A stretch of 64,000 bases of DNA from Pseudomonas sp. MWU16-30317. GTDB taxonomy: Bacteria > Pseudomonadota > Gammaproteobacteria > Pseudomonadales > Pseudomonadaceae. Numbering within the stretch: the first letter of the stretch is position 1; the number at the start of each line of letters is the position of its first letter. Positions 34,828 through 43,309 of this stretch are shown one piece after another. The stretch lies in assembly GCF_020515695.1 (NCBI RefSeq), contig NZ_JAIWJA010000014.1, forward strand, positions 1 through 64,000, given 5' to 3'. The notes below the pieces were generated by a model. That model was not told where the DNA came from. It did not search any database and saw only the letters and a list, made by a program, of their open reading frames with translations. Made by a program: the position numbers and the translations under genes.

Positions 34828-36563
34828 AAGACAGCCACCGACACTTCAGGGACCATTGAGGAGTTCGCGGTTTTATTACCACGTTCTGCCCAGCCACGGA
34901 TTAAATGTTCGAGCACGCGGGCAATCATGCACACCAACACCACAACACTACCCATCGCCGCCGCTGTGGCAATTGAACCGTTGTCATCCAACCCCACGAT
35001 GCCGATCGTGGCAGTGACGGTATTTGGACGATAAAGTAGAATAATTGCCGAGACAGTGCACATGGTACTGACGAAGAAATACGCAGCTACATCGACGATC
35101 GTGGGCGCAAGCATAGGCAGGATGACCCGCTTCAATAGGCTGAAGGTGGATACACCGAGCGAAGCTGAGACTGATTCAAAATTGGCATCGACTTTCTTCA
35201 GAGCAGTCTGGAACGTCAATGTCGATACGGTGAAGAAATGGACGATGCTGCAAATGATCAGCACGACGGTAGTGCCATAAAGAAAGGATAGCGGATTGCT
35301 TCGCGACGTAAAGAACATCAGATAGCCCAATCCGATGACCAGCCCCGGTACGGCACTGGGTACGATAGCGATCGCCTGGAGTATCGAAATGAGCATCGGG
35401 TGTAGAGCCCTTCGCTCGATGCAATAGGCGGTGACCAGCGATAGTGCAGTACCGAAAAAGCACGCACCGCTAGCCATGATGATTGAGTTGCTGATTGCGG
35501 CCCACCCGATATCGGTCTTGTTCGAGAAGTCGAAATTGGAAAGACCGAGCGACAGATCGTAAGGCCAGAACTTAACGAAGCTGGCACCTATGCCAATGGT
35601 GAATACGCCTAGAATTAGTAGCGAAATCACACCGCAGAATAGCAGCCCCAGACCGGCCAACACTTTGGATTCGTTGGGTTTGGCAGGCAGGCGGGTTGCG
35701 CCGGAGGTTTGATGGTTTGTGCCAATGCTGCGAGTGATCAAAAATGTCAAAACTGATGGCACCAGCAATAACACACTAATCACCCCACCGAGTTCGAAAT
35801 TTTGCTGACCGATCACCTGGCGATACACCTCAGTGGCGAAAACACTGAATTGCCCACCGATGACCTTGGGGATACCGAAATCGGTAATATCCATTGTGAA
35901 GACGATGCAGGTGGCGCTAATCAGCCCATACTTGGCGTTAGGCAGTGTCACTGTTAGGAATGCTCGAAGCTTACCAGCGCCGAGCATAGTCGCGGCATCG
36001 TAGAGCCGCGCGTCCAGCGATTTAAAAGCTGTGAGGATGATCAGAAAGGCTGACGGGAAGGTGTAGAACACATCACACAACACGATACCAATCGGACCGT
36101 AGATCGAATGCTCACCCATCAAAGACTTAGCGATCCCCTGATTGCCGAATACCCGAACCACTGACAGCGCGCTGTAGAGTGAAGGGGCCAACATTGGTGC
36201 CAGTGCGATGGTACGAAAGAGACTTACAAGCGGGACTTTTGTTTGCGTTAGAAATGCCGCATAAGTGAATGCCAGTAATACTGCAGTAGCAGTGGCGATA
36301 GACGAAACCTGCAAGCTGTTACGCGTCAGTTCCAAGGCAGTTGGCGTGGATAGAAACGATATATAGTTCGCCAACCCGACGAATCCCCCCTCACTGTTAT
36401 GCAGGCTTTTAAGACCAATAGCGGCTACAGGGAAAATGAAGAAAACACAAAGAAAAGTCAGACACACCACCCCTGCAACGTAAATCGTGTATTCGGCCTT
36501 GGTCTTCTTGAATCCCGTGCTTTGTGAGGAGGCCTTGGTCGAACTCATGATGATTTCGGTCAT
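34824..36563 (-). CDS. ABC transporter permease, fused FbpB/PhnV-type
   Basis: This 579-residue inner-membrane protein consists of two BPD_transp_1 permease domains in tandem (about 12 segments). Each has an EAA-like loop: YDAATMLGAGKLRAFLTVTL and FESVSASLGVSTFSLLKRVI. Fused two-domain permeases are used by ferric-iron importers and by 2-aminoethylphosphonate-type importers. The ATG at 36563 has AGAGGTG upstream; the GTG two codons earlier is less likely. It works with the ATPase and binding protein encoded immediately upstream. The ligase gene starts inside its stop codon. Confidence 0.88.
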   Translation of the reverse strand: MTEIIMSSTKASSQSTGFKKTKAEYTIYVAGVVCLTFLCVFFIFPVAAIGLKSLHNSEGGFVGLANYISFLSTPTALELTRNSLQVSSIATATAVLLAFTYAAFLTQTKVPLVSLFRTIALAPMLAPSLYSALSVVRVFGNQGIAKSLMGEHSIYGPIGIVLCDVFYTFPSAFLIILTAFKSLDARLYDAATMLGAGKLRAFLTVTLPNAKYGLISATCIVFTMDITDFGIPKVIGGQFSVFATEVYRQVIGQQNFELGGVISVLLLVPSVLTFLITRSIGTNHQTSGATRLPAKPNESKVLAGLGLLFCGVISLLILGVFTIGIGASFVKFWPYDLSLGLSNFDFSNKTDIGWAAISNSIIMASGACFFGTALSLVTAYCIERRALHPMLISILQAIAIVPSAVPGLVIGLGYLMFFTSRSNPLSFLYGTTVVLIICSIVHFFTVSTLTFQTALKKVDANFESVSASLGVSTFSLLKRVILPMLAPTIVDVAAYFFVSTMCTVSAIILLYRPNTVTATIGIVGLDDNGSIATAAAMGSVVVLVCMIARVLEHLIRGWAERGNKTANSSMVPEVSVAVL

Positions 36564-36572
36564 GATCACCTC

Positions 36573-37658
36573 TTAGGCAACTGGCAGCACGATCATGCGA
36601 TCGGCTGGAACATGGAAAGTGAGCAACGCCCCGGAATTGAATTTATCCAGGGTAGTCGGTCCGACAGGTGCCGTTACGACCAGAGGCTTTTCGACTCCAT
36701 CTACCTGAACGTGGCAGCGAACGACGGGGCCGATGAACTCATGCTCGATCAGTACTCCTGCCAGGATGTTCTCGCCGATGCCGTCACTACTGATCAGCCC
36801 ATCTTCAGGCCGGAAACAGACTCGCAACCGGTCCCCGACCCGGCCATCACCAACACAGCCAAGGTTCAATTGCCACGGGCCTATCCTGCCGAGTCTCGGG
36901 CTTGTGACCTCAACCTCCAACATATTCATAGAACCCACAAAATTAGCGACAAACTGACTGCTCGGCTGGTAATAGATATCCTGCGGTCTACCGACTTGCT
37001 CAATAACACCAGCATTCATGATGACGACTTTGTCCGCGAGCACCATGGCCTCCTCCTGATCATGGGTCACCATGATGGTGGTCAGACCTATACGTCTGTG
37101 AAGCTCCTTGAGTTGCAGTCGGAGGTGTCCCCGCACATTGGCATCGAGCGCCGACAAGGGTTCGTCCAGCAGCAGGATCGATGGATTAATCGCCAGCGCT
37201 CGGGCCAACGCCACGCGCTGCTGCTGTCCACCTGAAATCTGATGTGGATATTTATTTACTGCTGCTTCAAGGCGAACTAGTTCTACCAACTCGTCGACCT
37301 TATTTCTCCGGTCTTCGCGCGCAACTTTTTGACTGACGAGGCCATATTCGATGTTCTGACGAACTGTCAAATTAGGAAACAAGGCATAAGACTGGAAAAC
37401 GATACCTACATCTCGGTTCAGCGCAGGCACGCGGGTCACATCCCGGACACCAAATTTGATGGTACCACTGGAAACTGCTTCCAACCCCGCCAACATTCTG
37501 AGCAAAGTTGTTTTTCCGCAGCCGGAGGGCCCTAGAAAACAGACAAACTCTCCGGGCTCTATTTTCAGCGAAATGCCATTGAGTGCAGTAAAACTGCCAA
37601 ACTGCTTATTGACACTGATGACGTCTATTGATTTTGAGCGAGCGAAAACATTGGCCAT
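36573..37658 (-). CDS. ABC transporter ATP-binding protein (PotA/FbpC/PhnT-type)
   Basis: The 361-residue ATPase has Walker A GPSGCGKTTLLRMLAGLE, Q-loop FQSYALFPNLTVRQN, signature ISGGQQQRVALARAL, Walker B ILLLDEPLSALD and H-loop TIMVTHDQEEAM. The C-terminal third is a TOBE/OB regulatory domain, as in CUT1, iron and aminoethylphosphonate importers. It is followed after about 9 bp by the permease gene. It energises uptake at the inner membrane. Confidence 0.92.
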   Translation of the reverse strand: MANVFARSKSIDVISVNKQFGSFTALNGISLKIEPGEFVCFLGPSGCGKTTLLRMLAGLEAVSSGTIKFGVRDVTRVPALNRDVGIVFQSYALFPNLTVRQNIEYGLVSQKVAREDRRNKVDELVELVRLEAAVNKYPHQISGGQQQRVALARALAINPSILLLDEPLSALDANVRGHLRLQLKELHRRIGLTTIMVTHDQEEAMVLADKVVIMNAGVIEQVGRPQDIYYQPSSQFVANFVGSMNMLEVEVTSPRLGRIGPWQLNLGCVGDGRVGDRLRVCFRPEDGLISSDGIGENILAGVLIEHEFIGPVVRCHVQVDGVEKPLVVTAPVGPTTLDKFNSGALLTFHVPADRMIVLPVA

Positions 37659-37711
37659 ATATAACCTCGATTAACTTGAGCAGTGAAAAACAGGAAAACT
37701 AAAAGCTCTAG

Positions 37712-38734
37712 TTATTTAGGCACCTGGGCATCATAGCGGCTTGCCCATTTCGCCAGTACGGCCTGGTAATTAGTTGCGACCCAGTCAAAATCATTTTTGA
37801 TCAGCAGCGTATTGATGTCCGCAGGATGGAACGGAACCTTCTTGGCATCAGGCACACTCCGCGGAAGAATGGCATAGTGTTCTGAATACAACTTCAATGC
37901 ATCATCTGTAACCGACCAATCCATGAAACGTTGAGCCAGTGCTAGGTGCTTGGTGCCCGTCAATATCGCAGACCCTTCGAGATCCCAACCTGCCCCTTCC
38001 TTGGCGAAGATGATGTCGATGGGCGCCCCCTCTGTTTTCAACGCCGCAGCGCGCGTAGAGAAAGACAGCCCAATCGGGAATTCACCTGTAGCGGCCAACT
38101 GGCACGGCTTGGAGCCACTCGCCACATATTGAGCGATATTCTTGTTGAGGTCGTCCATAAACTGCCAACCTGCCGCGTCACCGTAGGATTGCAACCAGCT
38201 GGAGACCATGACGAGTCCCGTACCCGAGGCATTTGGATTGGGCATGACAATCTGTCCGCGGTAGACCGGATTTGCCAGATCGCGCCAGCTAGTTGGCACC
38301 GGTAAGTTCTTCTTTTTCGCCTCGACGGTATTGAAACAGATCGCAGCGAGATAGCCATCCTGCCCCACCCAGGCAGGAGGATTCGCCTGATCGATAAAAG
38401 GTGGCGCCAGCTTCTCAGCACCTCTGGGCATATAGCTTTGAAGCATTCCCGCTTTAGCCATTCTAATAAGCTGGAAGTTTGAAAGTCGCCAGATGACGTC
38501 TGCTTGAGCATTATCTTTTTCGGCATAAAGACGAGCGGCCAATGTACCAGTCGATGCACGAATGACTTCCAGCTTAATATCCGGGTTAGCCTTTTCGAAG
38601 CGATCGGTCCACTCATGAACTTCATCAGGCTCCATGGCGGAATACACAGTCAATGTTTCAGCCCAAGCACCTTGCATGCAAACACTCGCGAGCAAAAGTG
38701 AAGCCGTGCGTAAAATAGCACACGATAATTTCAT
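37712..38734 (-). CDS. Periplasmic substrate-binding protein (2-aminoethylphosphonate/Fe(III) family)
   Basis: The 340-residue protein starts MKLSCAILRTASLLLASVCM with a Sec signal and cleavage around AWA-ET. The mature protein begins LTVYSAMEPDEVHEWTDRFE and contains ADVIWRLSNFQLIRMAKAGM, TSWRDLANPVYRGQIVMPNP and SGTGLVMVSSWLQSYG. This is the solute-binding family 1 pattern shared by FbpA-type iron and 2-aminoethylphosphonate binders. The paired tyrosines that hold Fe(III) in FbpA are not evident, so an organic anion such as a phosphonate is more likely than iron. The presence of a PhnZ-type enzyme in the divergent operon supports that. Confidence 0.82.
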   Translation of the reverse strand: MKLSCAILRTASLLLASVCMQGAWAETLTVYSAMEPDEVHEWTDRFEKANPDIKLEVIRASTGTLAARLYAEKDNAQADVIWRLSNFQLIRMAKAGMLQSYMPRGAEKLAPPFIDQANPPAWVGQDGYLAAICFNTVEAKKKNLPVPTSWRDLANPVYRGQIVMPNPNASGTGLVMVSSWLQSYGDAAGWQFMDDLNKNIAQYVASGSKPCQLAATGEFPIGLSFSTRAAALKTEGAPIDIIFAKEGAGWDLEGSAILTGTKHLALAQRFMDWSVTDDALKLYSEHYAILPRSVPDAKKVPFHPADINTLLIKNDFDWVATNYQAVLAKWASRYDAQVPK

Positions 38735-38779
38735 CGTACTTCTCCAATTATTAGGGGAAACGGCAGATTGAAAGCGTAA

Positions 38780-39865
38780 TCAGACTGACTCTAAGCGTAC
38801 TCTGCCAGCAATATGTGACAAAAGTTCATACGGACTACCACCGGCGGCTTTAGCCACTCTTTCGATTGGAAGTTGCGCTCCCCAGAAGATCACTTCGGTA
38901 CCGACCTTCACGGTGAGGATATGTGAAACATCAACGCATAACTTGTCCATGGATACCCGGCCCAACGTGCGGCTTGGTACCCCGTCTACCAGTACGGGTG
39001 TACCGCTAGGGGCACTTTGTGGATAACCATCGGCGTAACCACCTGCCACGTTCGCGACCCTCATCGGTCGCACGGCAACAAACGTCTCGCCGTAGCCTAT
39101 CGACTCCCCCGGCATGATTTCGCGCAGCGAGATGACACGACTGGCAAAGGTCATGACTGGTCTCAACCCCCAATCAGCTCCCGTGGAGTCCAAAAGTGGA
39201 GAAATACCATAGAGCATCAACCCCGGACGGACCCAGTCCAAATGCGTCGTCGGGTAGCGCATGACCGCGCCCGAACTAGCCAGGCTGCGCGGCATTTCCG
39301 GCGGAATTTGCAAAGCCTTGAAGCGCCTTATCTGTTGGTCAACGCTACTGTGATTATCTACATGCGCAAGATGACTCATCACCCCACACAACGTAACGCC
39401 CGGACTACTGCGCAGGCGGGCTAGCATCGTATCGAAATGCGATGCCGGAATTCCAAGACGATTCATTCCTGTATCGACTTTGAGCCAAACCTTCAGCGAC
39501 ATCCCGCGATAACGAGCTACCCAATCCACCTGCTCAATGCAGTGCACCACGGCTTCCAGATCGTGGGCCACAAAGGTTTCCACATCTACGAATTCGTACA
39601 ACCCTTCTAGGACCAAGATTGGCCCGGTGAAGCCGGAGCGGCGCAGGGCAACAGCCAGCTCGATCTCGATGACGGCGAATCCGTCGACCGAATTGGCAAG
39701 CGCCTGGGTCACCAATTGTGCCCCATGGCCATAGCCGTTGGCTTTGACTGCCGCATAGATGCTGCACCCGGGTGCCAACTGGCGTATCCTGCGGGCATTA
39801 TGCCTAAGCGCGGCAGTATCAACGGTCGCCACCACTGGCCTGGAATTTGAAAGTGTTCGTTCCAT
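38780..39865 (-). CDS. Alanine racemase
   Basis: This 361-residue PLP enzyme has the catalytic Lys in IYAAVKANGYGHGAQLV, barrel motifs VWLKVDTGMNRLGIP and VMSHLAHVDN, the PLP-phosphate region VRPGLMLYGISPL, the second catalytic base in NVAGGYADGYPQSAPSG, and GRVSMDKLCVDVSH. It interconverts L- and D-alanine. ATG 39865 (MERTLSNSRP) is chosen; the upstream extension to 39985 reads through the preceding gene. It is a second copy relative to the housekeeping alr/dadX expected elsewhere, placed between transaminase and transporter genes, which implies a catabolic or protective role rather than cell-wall supply. Confidence 0.92.
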   Translation of the reverse strand: MERTLSNSRPVVATVDTAALRHNARRIRQLAPGCSIYAAVKANGYGHGAQLVTQALANSVDGFAVIEIELAVALRRSGFTGPILVLEGLYEFVDVETFVAHDLEAVVHCIEQVDWVARYRGMSLKVWLKVDTGMNRLGIPASHFDTMLARLRSSPGVTLCGVMSHLAHVDNHSSVDQQIRRFKALQIPPEMPRSLASSGAVMRYPTTHLDWVRPGLMLYGISPLLDSTGADWGLRPVMTFASRVISLREIMPGESIGYGETFVAVRPMRVANVAGGYADGYPQSAPSGTPVLVDGVPSRTLGRVSMDKLCVDVSHILTVKVGTEVIFWGAQLPIERVAKAAGGSPYELLSHIAGRVRLESV

Positions 39866-39881
39866 AGTGGCTCCGGACCGG

Positions 39882-40757
39882 TCAAATCGCCGTGGGCAGA
39901 GGCACGTTACACGCCTCCAGCTTAGCCTGCTGATAGGCCAGCCAAACACGTTTGAATACTGGACCTGGGCTACCCGCCAAATCACCGTGCCCTACGAGTT
40001 GCTGGTCAAGTCGAGTAATAGGGAGCACCTCACGTGGCGAAGCCGTCAACCAGACTTCGTCCGCTGAGCGAACCTCTGCCTCAGTAACGTCGCGCTCTTC
40101 TACGATCATGCCAACTTTTGCAGCGGCCTCAATGGTTATGTCTCGCGTTACGCCGGCAAGAATACGGTTGCTTTTGGGCGGCGTTACGATTTTCCCATCG
40201 CGCACGATGAAAATGTTAGCGCCAGACCCTTCGGTCAACAGGCCATCCCTGAACAAGACGGTTTCGTCAGCACAGCTGGCTACCGATTTGTTGCGCAACA
40301 GGACCGTGGGCAGCAATGAAACCGACTTGATGTCACAACGCGCCCAACGTGTGTCCTCGGCTGTAATTGCGGCCACACCCGATTTGAGAACATTCGGAGT
40401 CGGTAATACTAGCTCCTTGCTCATCGCAAATACGGTTGGCGGGACATCAGGGTAAGCAAAATCACGTGGTGAAACACCTCGCGTAACCTGAAGATAAACC
40501 GATTGGTTTTCCCATTGATTGTTATCGATTACGGATTGAAGGAGGGCCAGCCAGCCATCTTCATTATAGGGCGAGGCGATGCTGACTTCGCCGAGGCTTC
40601 GAAGCAGGCGCTGTACATGACCACGGCCGCCGAATAACTTGCGCCCATATACGGCAACCACCTCATACACACCGTCGCCGAAAATGAAGCCGCGATCCTG
40701 GATCGGGATATTCAGAGTAGAGAGTTGCTGCAGTTGGCCGTTGTAATGACAAAGCAT
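39882..40757 (-). CDS. D-amino acid (D-alanine) aminotransferase
   Basis: The 291-residue fold-type IV PLP transaminase has IPIQDRGFIFGDGVYEVVAV, YLQVTRGVSPRDFAYPDVPP (D-amino acid branch signature), PLP Lys in RCDIKSVSLLPTVLLRNK, and TEGSGANIFIVRDGKIVTPP. It moves the amino group from D-alanine or other D-amino acids to 2-oxoglutarate. ATG 40757 starts MLCHYNGQ. It lies 16 bp before the racemase gene; together the pair can convert L-alanine through D-alanine to pyruvate. Confidence 0.9.
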   Translation of the reverse strand: MLCHYNGQLQQLSTLNIPIQDRGFIFGDGVYEVVAVYGRKLFGGRGHVQRLLRSLGEVSIASPYNEDGWLALLQSVIDNNQWENQSVYLQVTRGVSPRDFAYPDVPPTVFAMSKELVLPTPNVLKSGVAAITAEDTRWARCDIKSVSLLPTVLLRNKSVASCADETVLFRDGLLTEGSGANIFIVRDGKIVTPPKSNRILAGVTRDITIEAAAKVGMIVEERDVTEAEVRSADEVWLTASPREVLPITRLDQQLVGHGDLAGSPGPVFKRVWLAYQQAKLEACNVPLPTAI

Positions 40758-40897
40758 GATCGATCCTCGGGCTTTATACGATCGCGGCACCTGACCGCTC
40801 GATGTAAAGATCGTAATTGATCGATTTTGAGAACGCAACCCGAATCACCCAAATTCCACCATAAAACTCCAAAATGCCAGGCTCAGCACTCACTTGC

Positions 40898-41686
40898 TCA
40901 ACCTGCATAGCCGCGACAGAGCGCGATAGCGACAGCTGCCTCCAACGTAATCTCGCCTTGCAGAATAGCATCGTCTATCTGGGCATCAGAAAGCATGACG
41001 AACTGGGCTACTTCACCGTCTAGGTTGCAAGGCTTGACTGCCTCGGGAATCACACAGTGCCATGCATACACTGTTTCCACCATGAAGCCGTAGCTCCCCC
41101 CATCTTCGACAGGCCGGCGTAACGTGAAGCACCCTCGGCATTCAACATTCAGCAATGTCGAAATGGAAAGGCCTGCCTCTTCCTGAGTCTCGCGTTCCAG
41201 TGTCTGTTCAAGGATTTCGGCATTAGCGACCAACCCCCCCGTTAAAGTGTCCAAACGACCCGGATCGGTTTGCTTATCGAACGCACGCAGTTGCAGCCAG
41301 TATCGATCGTCGCCTGAAGCACGACCATGAAGCTGCACCGCTTGGGTGGCGATACCTAGATTACGCACCACTGCCCTCTCCACAAAACCAACAGTCCGGC
41401 CTCGAGACGTCATTACAGCAACCTGCTCATCACGCCAGGGAGCCGCGTATCCCTGGTCCCGTAACCAGACGGAGAGTTCAGCCAACGCGTCGTCAGGCTC
41501 GCCACATAGATGCAATCGCCCACCCCGTAAGCGAAGTAAGCGTTCAAAATGCTCGGCACGCATCTTCTCGATAAGCGGCTCGGCAACCGAGCCAATGACC
41601 TCTCCCTGGCAGAATAATGCTACCCGTCGTATTGCCGAGGGCTGTACAGCTGATCGGCACACTCGTTCCCACCAGGCCGCAACCAC
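40898..41686 (-). CDS. Nudix hydrolase with DUF4743-like N-terminal domain
   Basis: The 262-residue protein has a DUF4743-type N-terminal domain, shared with plant and fungal Nudix enzymes, followed by a Nudix domain whose box fits GX5EX7REUXEEXGU: GGLVANAEILEQ then TLERETQEEAGLS. Ahead of it, IATQAVQLHGRASGDDRYWL and TDPGRLDTLTGGLVA match this subfamily. It would hydrolyse a nucleoside diphosphate-linked compound; the substrate is unknown. A GTG start overlaps the region just after the DeoR stop. A 140-bp gap separates it from the transaminase gene. Confidence 0.85.
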   Translation of the reverse strand: MVAAWWERVCRSAVQPSAIRRVALFCQGEVIGSVAEPLIEKMRAEHFERLLRLRGGRLHLCGEPDDALAELSVWLRDQGYAAPWRDEQVAVMTSRGRTVGFVERAVVRNLGIATQAVQLHGRASGDDRYWLQLRAFDKQTDPGRLDTLTGGLVANAEILEQTLERETQEEAGLSISTLLNVECRGCFTLRRPVEDGGSYGFMVETVYAWHCVIPEAVKPCNLDGEVAQFVMLSDAQIDDAILQGEITLEAAVAIALCRGYAG

Positions 41687-41687
41687 G

Positions 41688-42467
41688 TCAAGCCCGACCG
41701 ACGATGATCAGCTCGATCCCCAATGCCTCAATGGCCGAACGATCCCGGTCGGAAATGCCATCATCGGTAATCAAACGATCTACTTGGTCCAAGCTACATA
41801 TCTTGAACATCGCCTTGGATTCGAACTTGGTTGAGTCAGCTAGGACTGTTACGTACCTGGCAGCTTGGATGAATGCTCGATTCACCTCGGCTTCCTGAGG
41901 ATTGAACATTGCCATCCCACCGTCAGCTGTAAGCCCGCTAACACCGATGAAAGCTTGATCAACGACGATATCGCGAAGAGCATCCTGCGCTGCCTGCCCG
42001 ACCGTGGACATTTTGGTGAAATCCACCACGCCACCAATCAAAAATACTCGACTGGACCGGCACTTTTCCAGCTCCATAGCTACTGTCAATCCATTGGTCA
42101 CGATCTGCAGTTCTTCATGCCCCGCCAATGCTACGGCCAGCGCATGCATGGTCGTGCCGCCACTCATAAGGAAGCTGGAGCCGTTATCTATCAACGCAGC
42201 TGCATGCTCGCCGATAATAACTTTCTGAGCCGGATGCTCGCGCACACGCACCGCATAGTCTGGCCCCGTCAACGGCGACCTGGCTTCGCGCTCGAAAATG
42301 GCGCCACCCCGGGTGCGCGACACATGGCCCTGCGAATCAAGATCGGTCAAGTCGCGGCGAATCGTATTGAGCGAAGCGCCAAAGCGCTCCGCCAGAAACG
42401 CTACCGACGCGTCACCATTAGTAGTCAGTAGCTCTCGAATCTGTTTCTGACGTGCAGCTTTGTGCAT
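41688..42467 (-). CDS. DeoR-family (GlpR-like) repressor
   Basis: The 259-residue protein has an N-terminal HTH_DeoR: QKQIRELLTTNGDASVAFLA, ERFGASLNTIRRDLTDLDSQ, GHVSRTRGGAIF. The C-terminal sugar-phosphate-isomerase-like sensor reads FLMSGGTTMHALAVAL, LQIVTNGLTVAMELEK, FIGVSGLTADGGMAMFNPQE and VLADSTKFESKAMFKIC. The family usually senses a phosphorylated intermediate. It is the first gene of the nine-gene minus-strand operon and is divergent from the PhnZ-like gene, with two identical 12-bp repeats in the 230-bp gap that are likely its operators. Confidence 0.9.
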   Translation of the reverse strand: MHKAARQKQIRELLTTNGDASVAFLAERFGASLNTIRRDLTDLDSQGHVSRTRGGAIFEREARSPLTGPDYAVRVREHPAQKVIIGEHAAALIDNGSSFLMSGGTTMHALAVALAGHEELQIVTNGLTVAMELEKCRSSRVFLIGGVVDFTKMSTVGQAAQDALRDIVVDQAFIGVSGLTADGGMAMFNPQEAEVNRAFIQAARYVTVLADSTKFESKAMFKICSLDQVDRLITDDGISDRDRSAIEALGIELIIVGRA

Positions 42468-42520
42468 TAGTCCCTCCCTTTATTTCCGACCTCGCTGGCA
42501 TCGGCGCCTTCACGCCGGCG

Positions 42521-42684
42521 ATTGTAACCGTTCGGTCATATTCAATCAATTCCTCCTAAATGGCTCCACAGTCAAAACAAATCTGGTTTCATCGGGGCGT
42601 CCCCACCAAGAAAACAACGTCTTGAAATCCATTTTCAGTCGCTTGCGTCAATCACAAAACTCCATTACGATCCATATTCAATCA
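42521..42684. promoter_or_regulatory. Divergent promoters with two CATATTCAATCA operator repeats
   Basis: Minus-strand promoter for the DeoR operon: -35 TTGATT (42544-42549), 17-bp spacer, -10 TACAAT (42521-42526). Plus-strand promoter for the HD-oxygenase operon: -35 TTGCGT (42643-42648), 17-bp spacer, -10 TACGAT (42666-42671). The direct repeat CATATTCAATCA occurs at 42537-42548, inside the first promoter, and at 42673-42684, immediately after the -10 of the second. This is the placement expected for a repressor that shuts both. Confidence 0.65.
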
Positions 42685-42697
42685 CTATCAACCATTC

Positions 42698-43267
42698 ATG
42701 GAGAGTTGCGTGGACGTCTTAACTGTGATTCGAAAGTGTTTCGCTGTTACCGGCCCTCTGCCCTATGCCGGCGAAGCGGTGACTCAGGCCGAGCATGCCT
42801 TGCAATGCGCCCAAGCTGCGCAGGCCTTCGGCTCGAGCGATGCCCTCATCACTGCTGCACTACTGCACGACATTGGCCACATGCTCGATAAGGACGATGA
42901 GCGTCTCGCTTTGGACGGTATAGATGCCAGGCATGAGCGCCAAGGCGCCGAATTCCTTGAAACATCGTTTCCACCCGCGGTCACTGAGCCCGTCAGGTTG
43001 CACGTTGCTGCCAAGGCCTACCTCTGTGCGATAGACCCCGAATACCACGATCGTTTGTCGGCCGTATCTCGCCGTTCGCTAATGCTTCAAGGAGGAGCTA
43101 TGACCACCGCCGACGTCAATGAATTCCGCCAACTTCCTTACGCCGCCGACGCCGTCCTGCTTCGGCGCTGGGATGATCAAGCCAAGGAAGTCGGGCGAGA
43201 AACACAATCGCTAGAGCATTTTTTGGCAATCGTAGCAAAAACCACAGCAATCACTAACCAACCTTGA
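42698..43267 (+). CDS. PhnZ-type HD-domain di-iron oxygenase (phosphonate C-P cleavage)
   Basis: The protein has 189 residues, the length of PhnZ/TmpB-type enzymes. These use a mixed-valent di-iron centre and O2 to cleave the C-P bond of 1-hydroxy-2-amino phosphonates. The metal-ligand pattern is complete: H33, H57-D58 with H61 (LLHDIGH), H79, H102 and a C-terminal Asp (D159/D160). Y23 and E26 (PYAGE), the substrate-gating pair of PhnZ, and K106 are also in register. No PhnY-type Fe/2-oxoglutarate hydroxylase, its usual partner, is visible in the cluster. First gene of the divergent operon; the SDR follows after 42 bp. Confidence 0.85.
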   Translation: MESCVDVLTVIRKCFAVTGPLPYAGEAVTQAEHALQCAQAAQAFGSSDALITAALLHDIGHMLDKDDERLALDGIDARHERQGAEFLETSFPPAVTEPVRLHVAAKAYLCAIDPEYHDRLSAVSRRSLMLQGGAMTTADVNEFRQLPYAADAVLLRRWDDQAKEVGRETQSLEHFLAIVAKTTAITNQP

Positions 43268-43309
43268 TCTTCCCAACATCTATCCGTACAGCGAGGAGTT
43301 ATTTGAGTC

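Noticed and set aside
34824..38734. ABC transporter as a dedicated Fe(III) importer
   Set aside because: The permease type is shared with iron systems, but the FbpA paired tyrosines are not evident and the neighbours are phosphonate and D-amino acid enzymes; kept as an alternative only.
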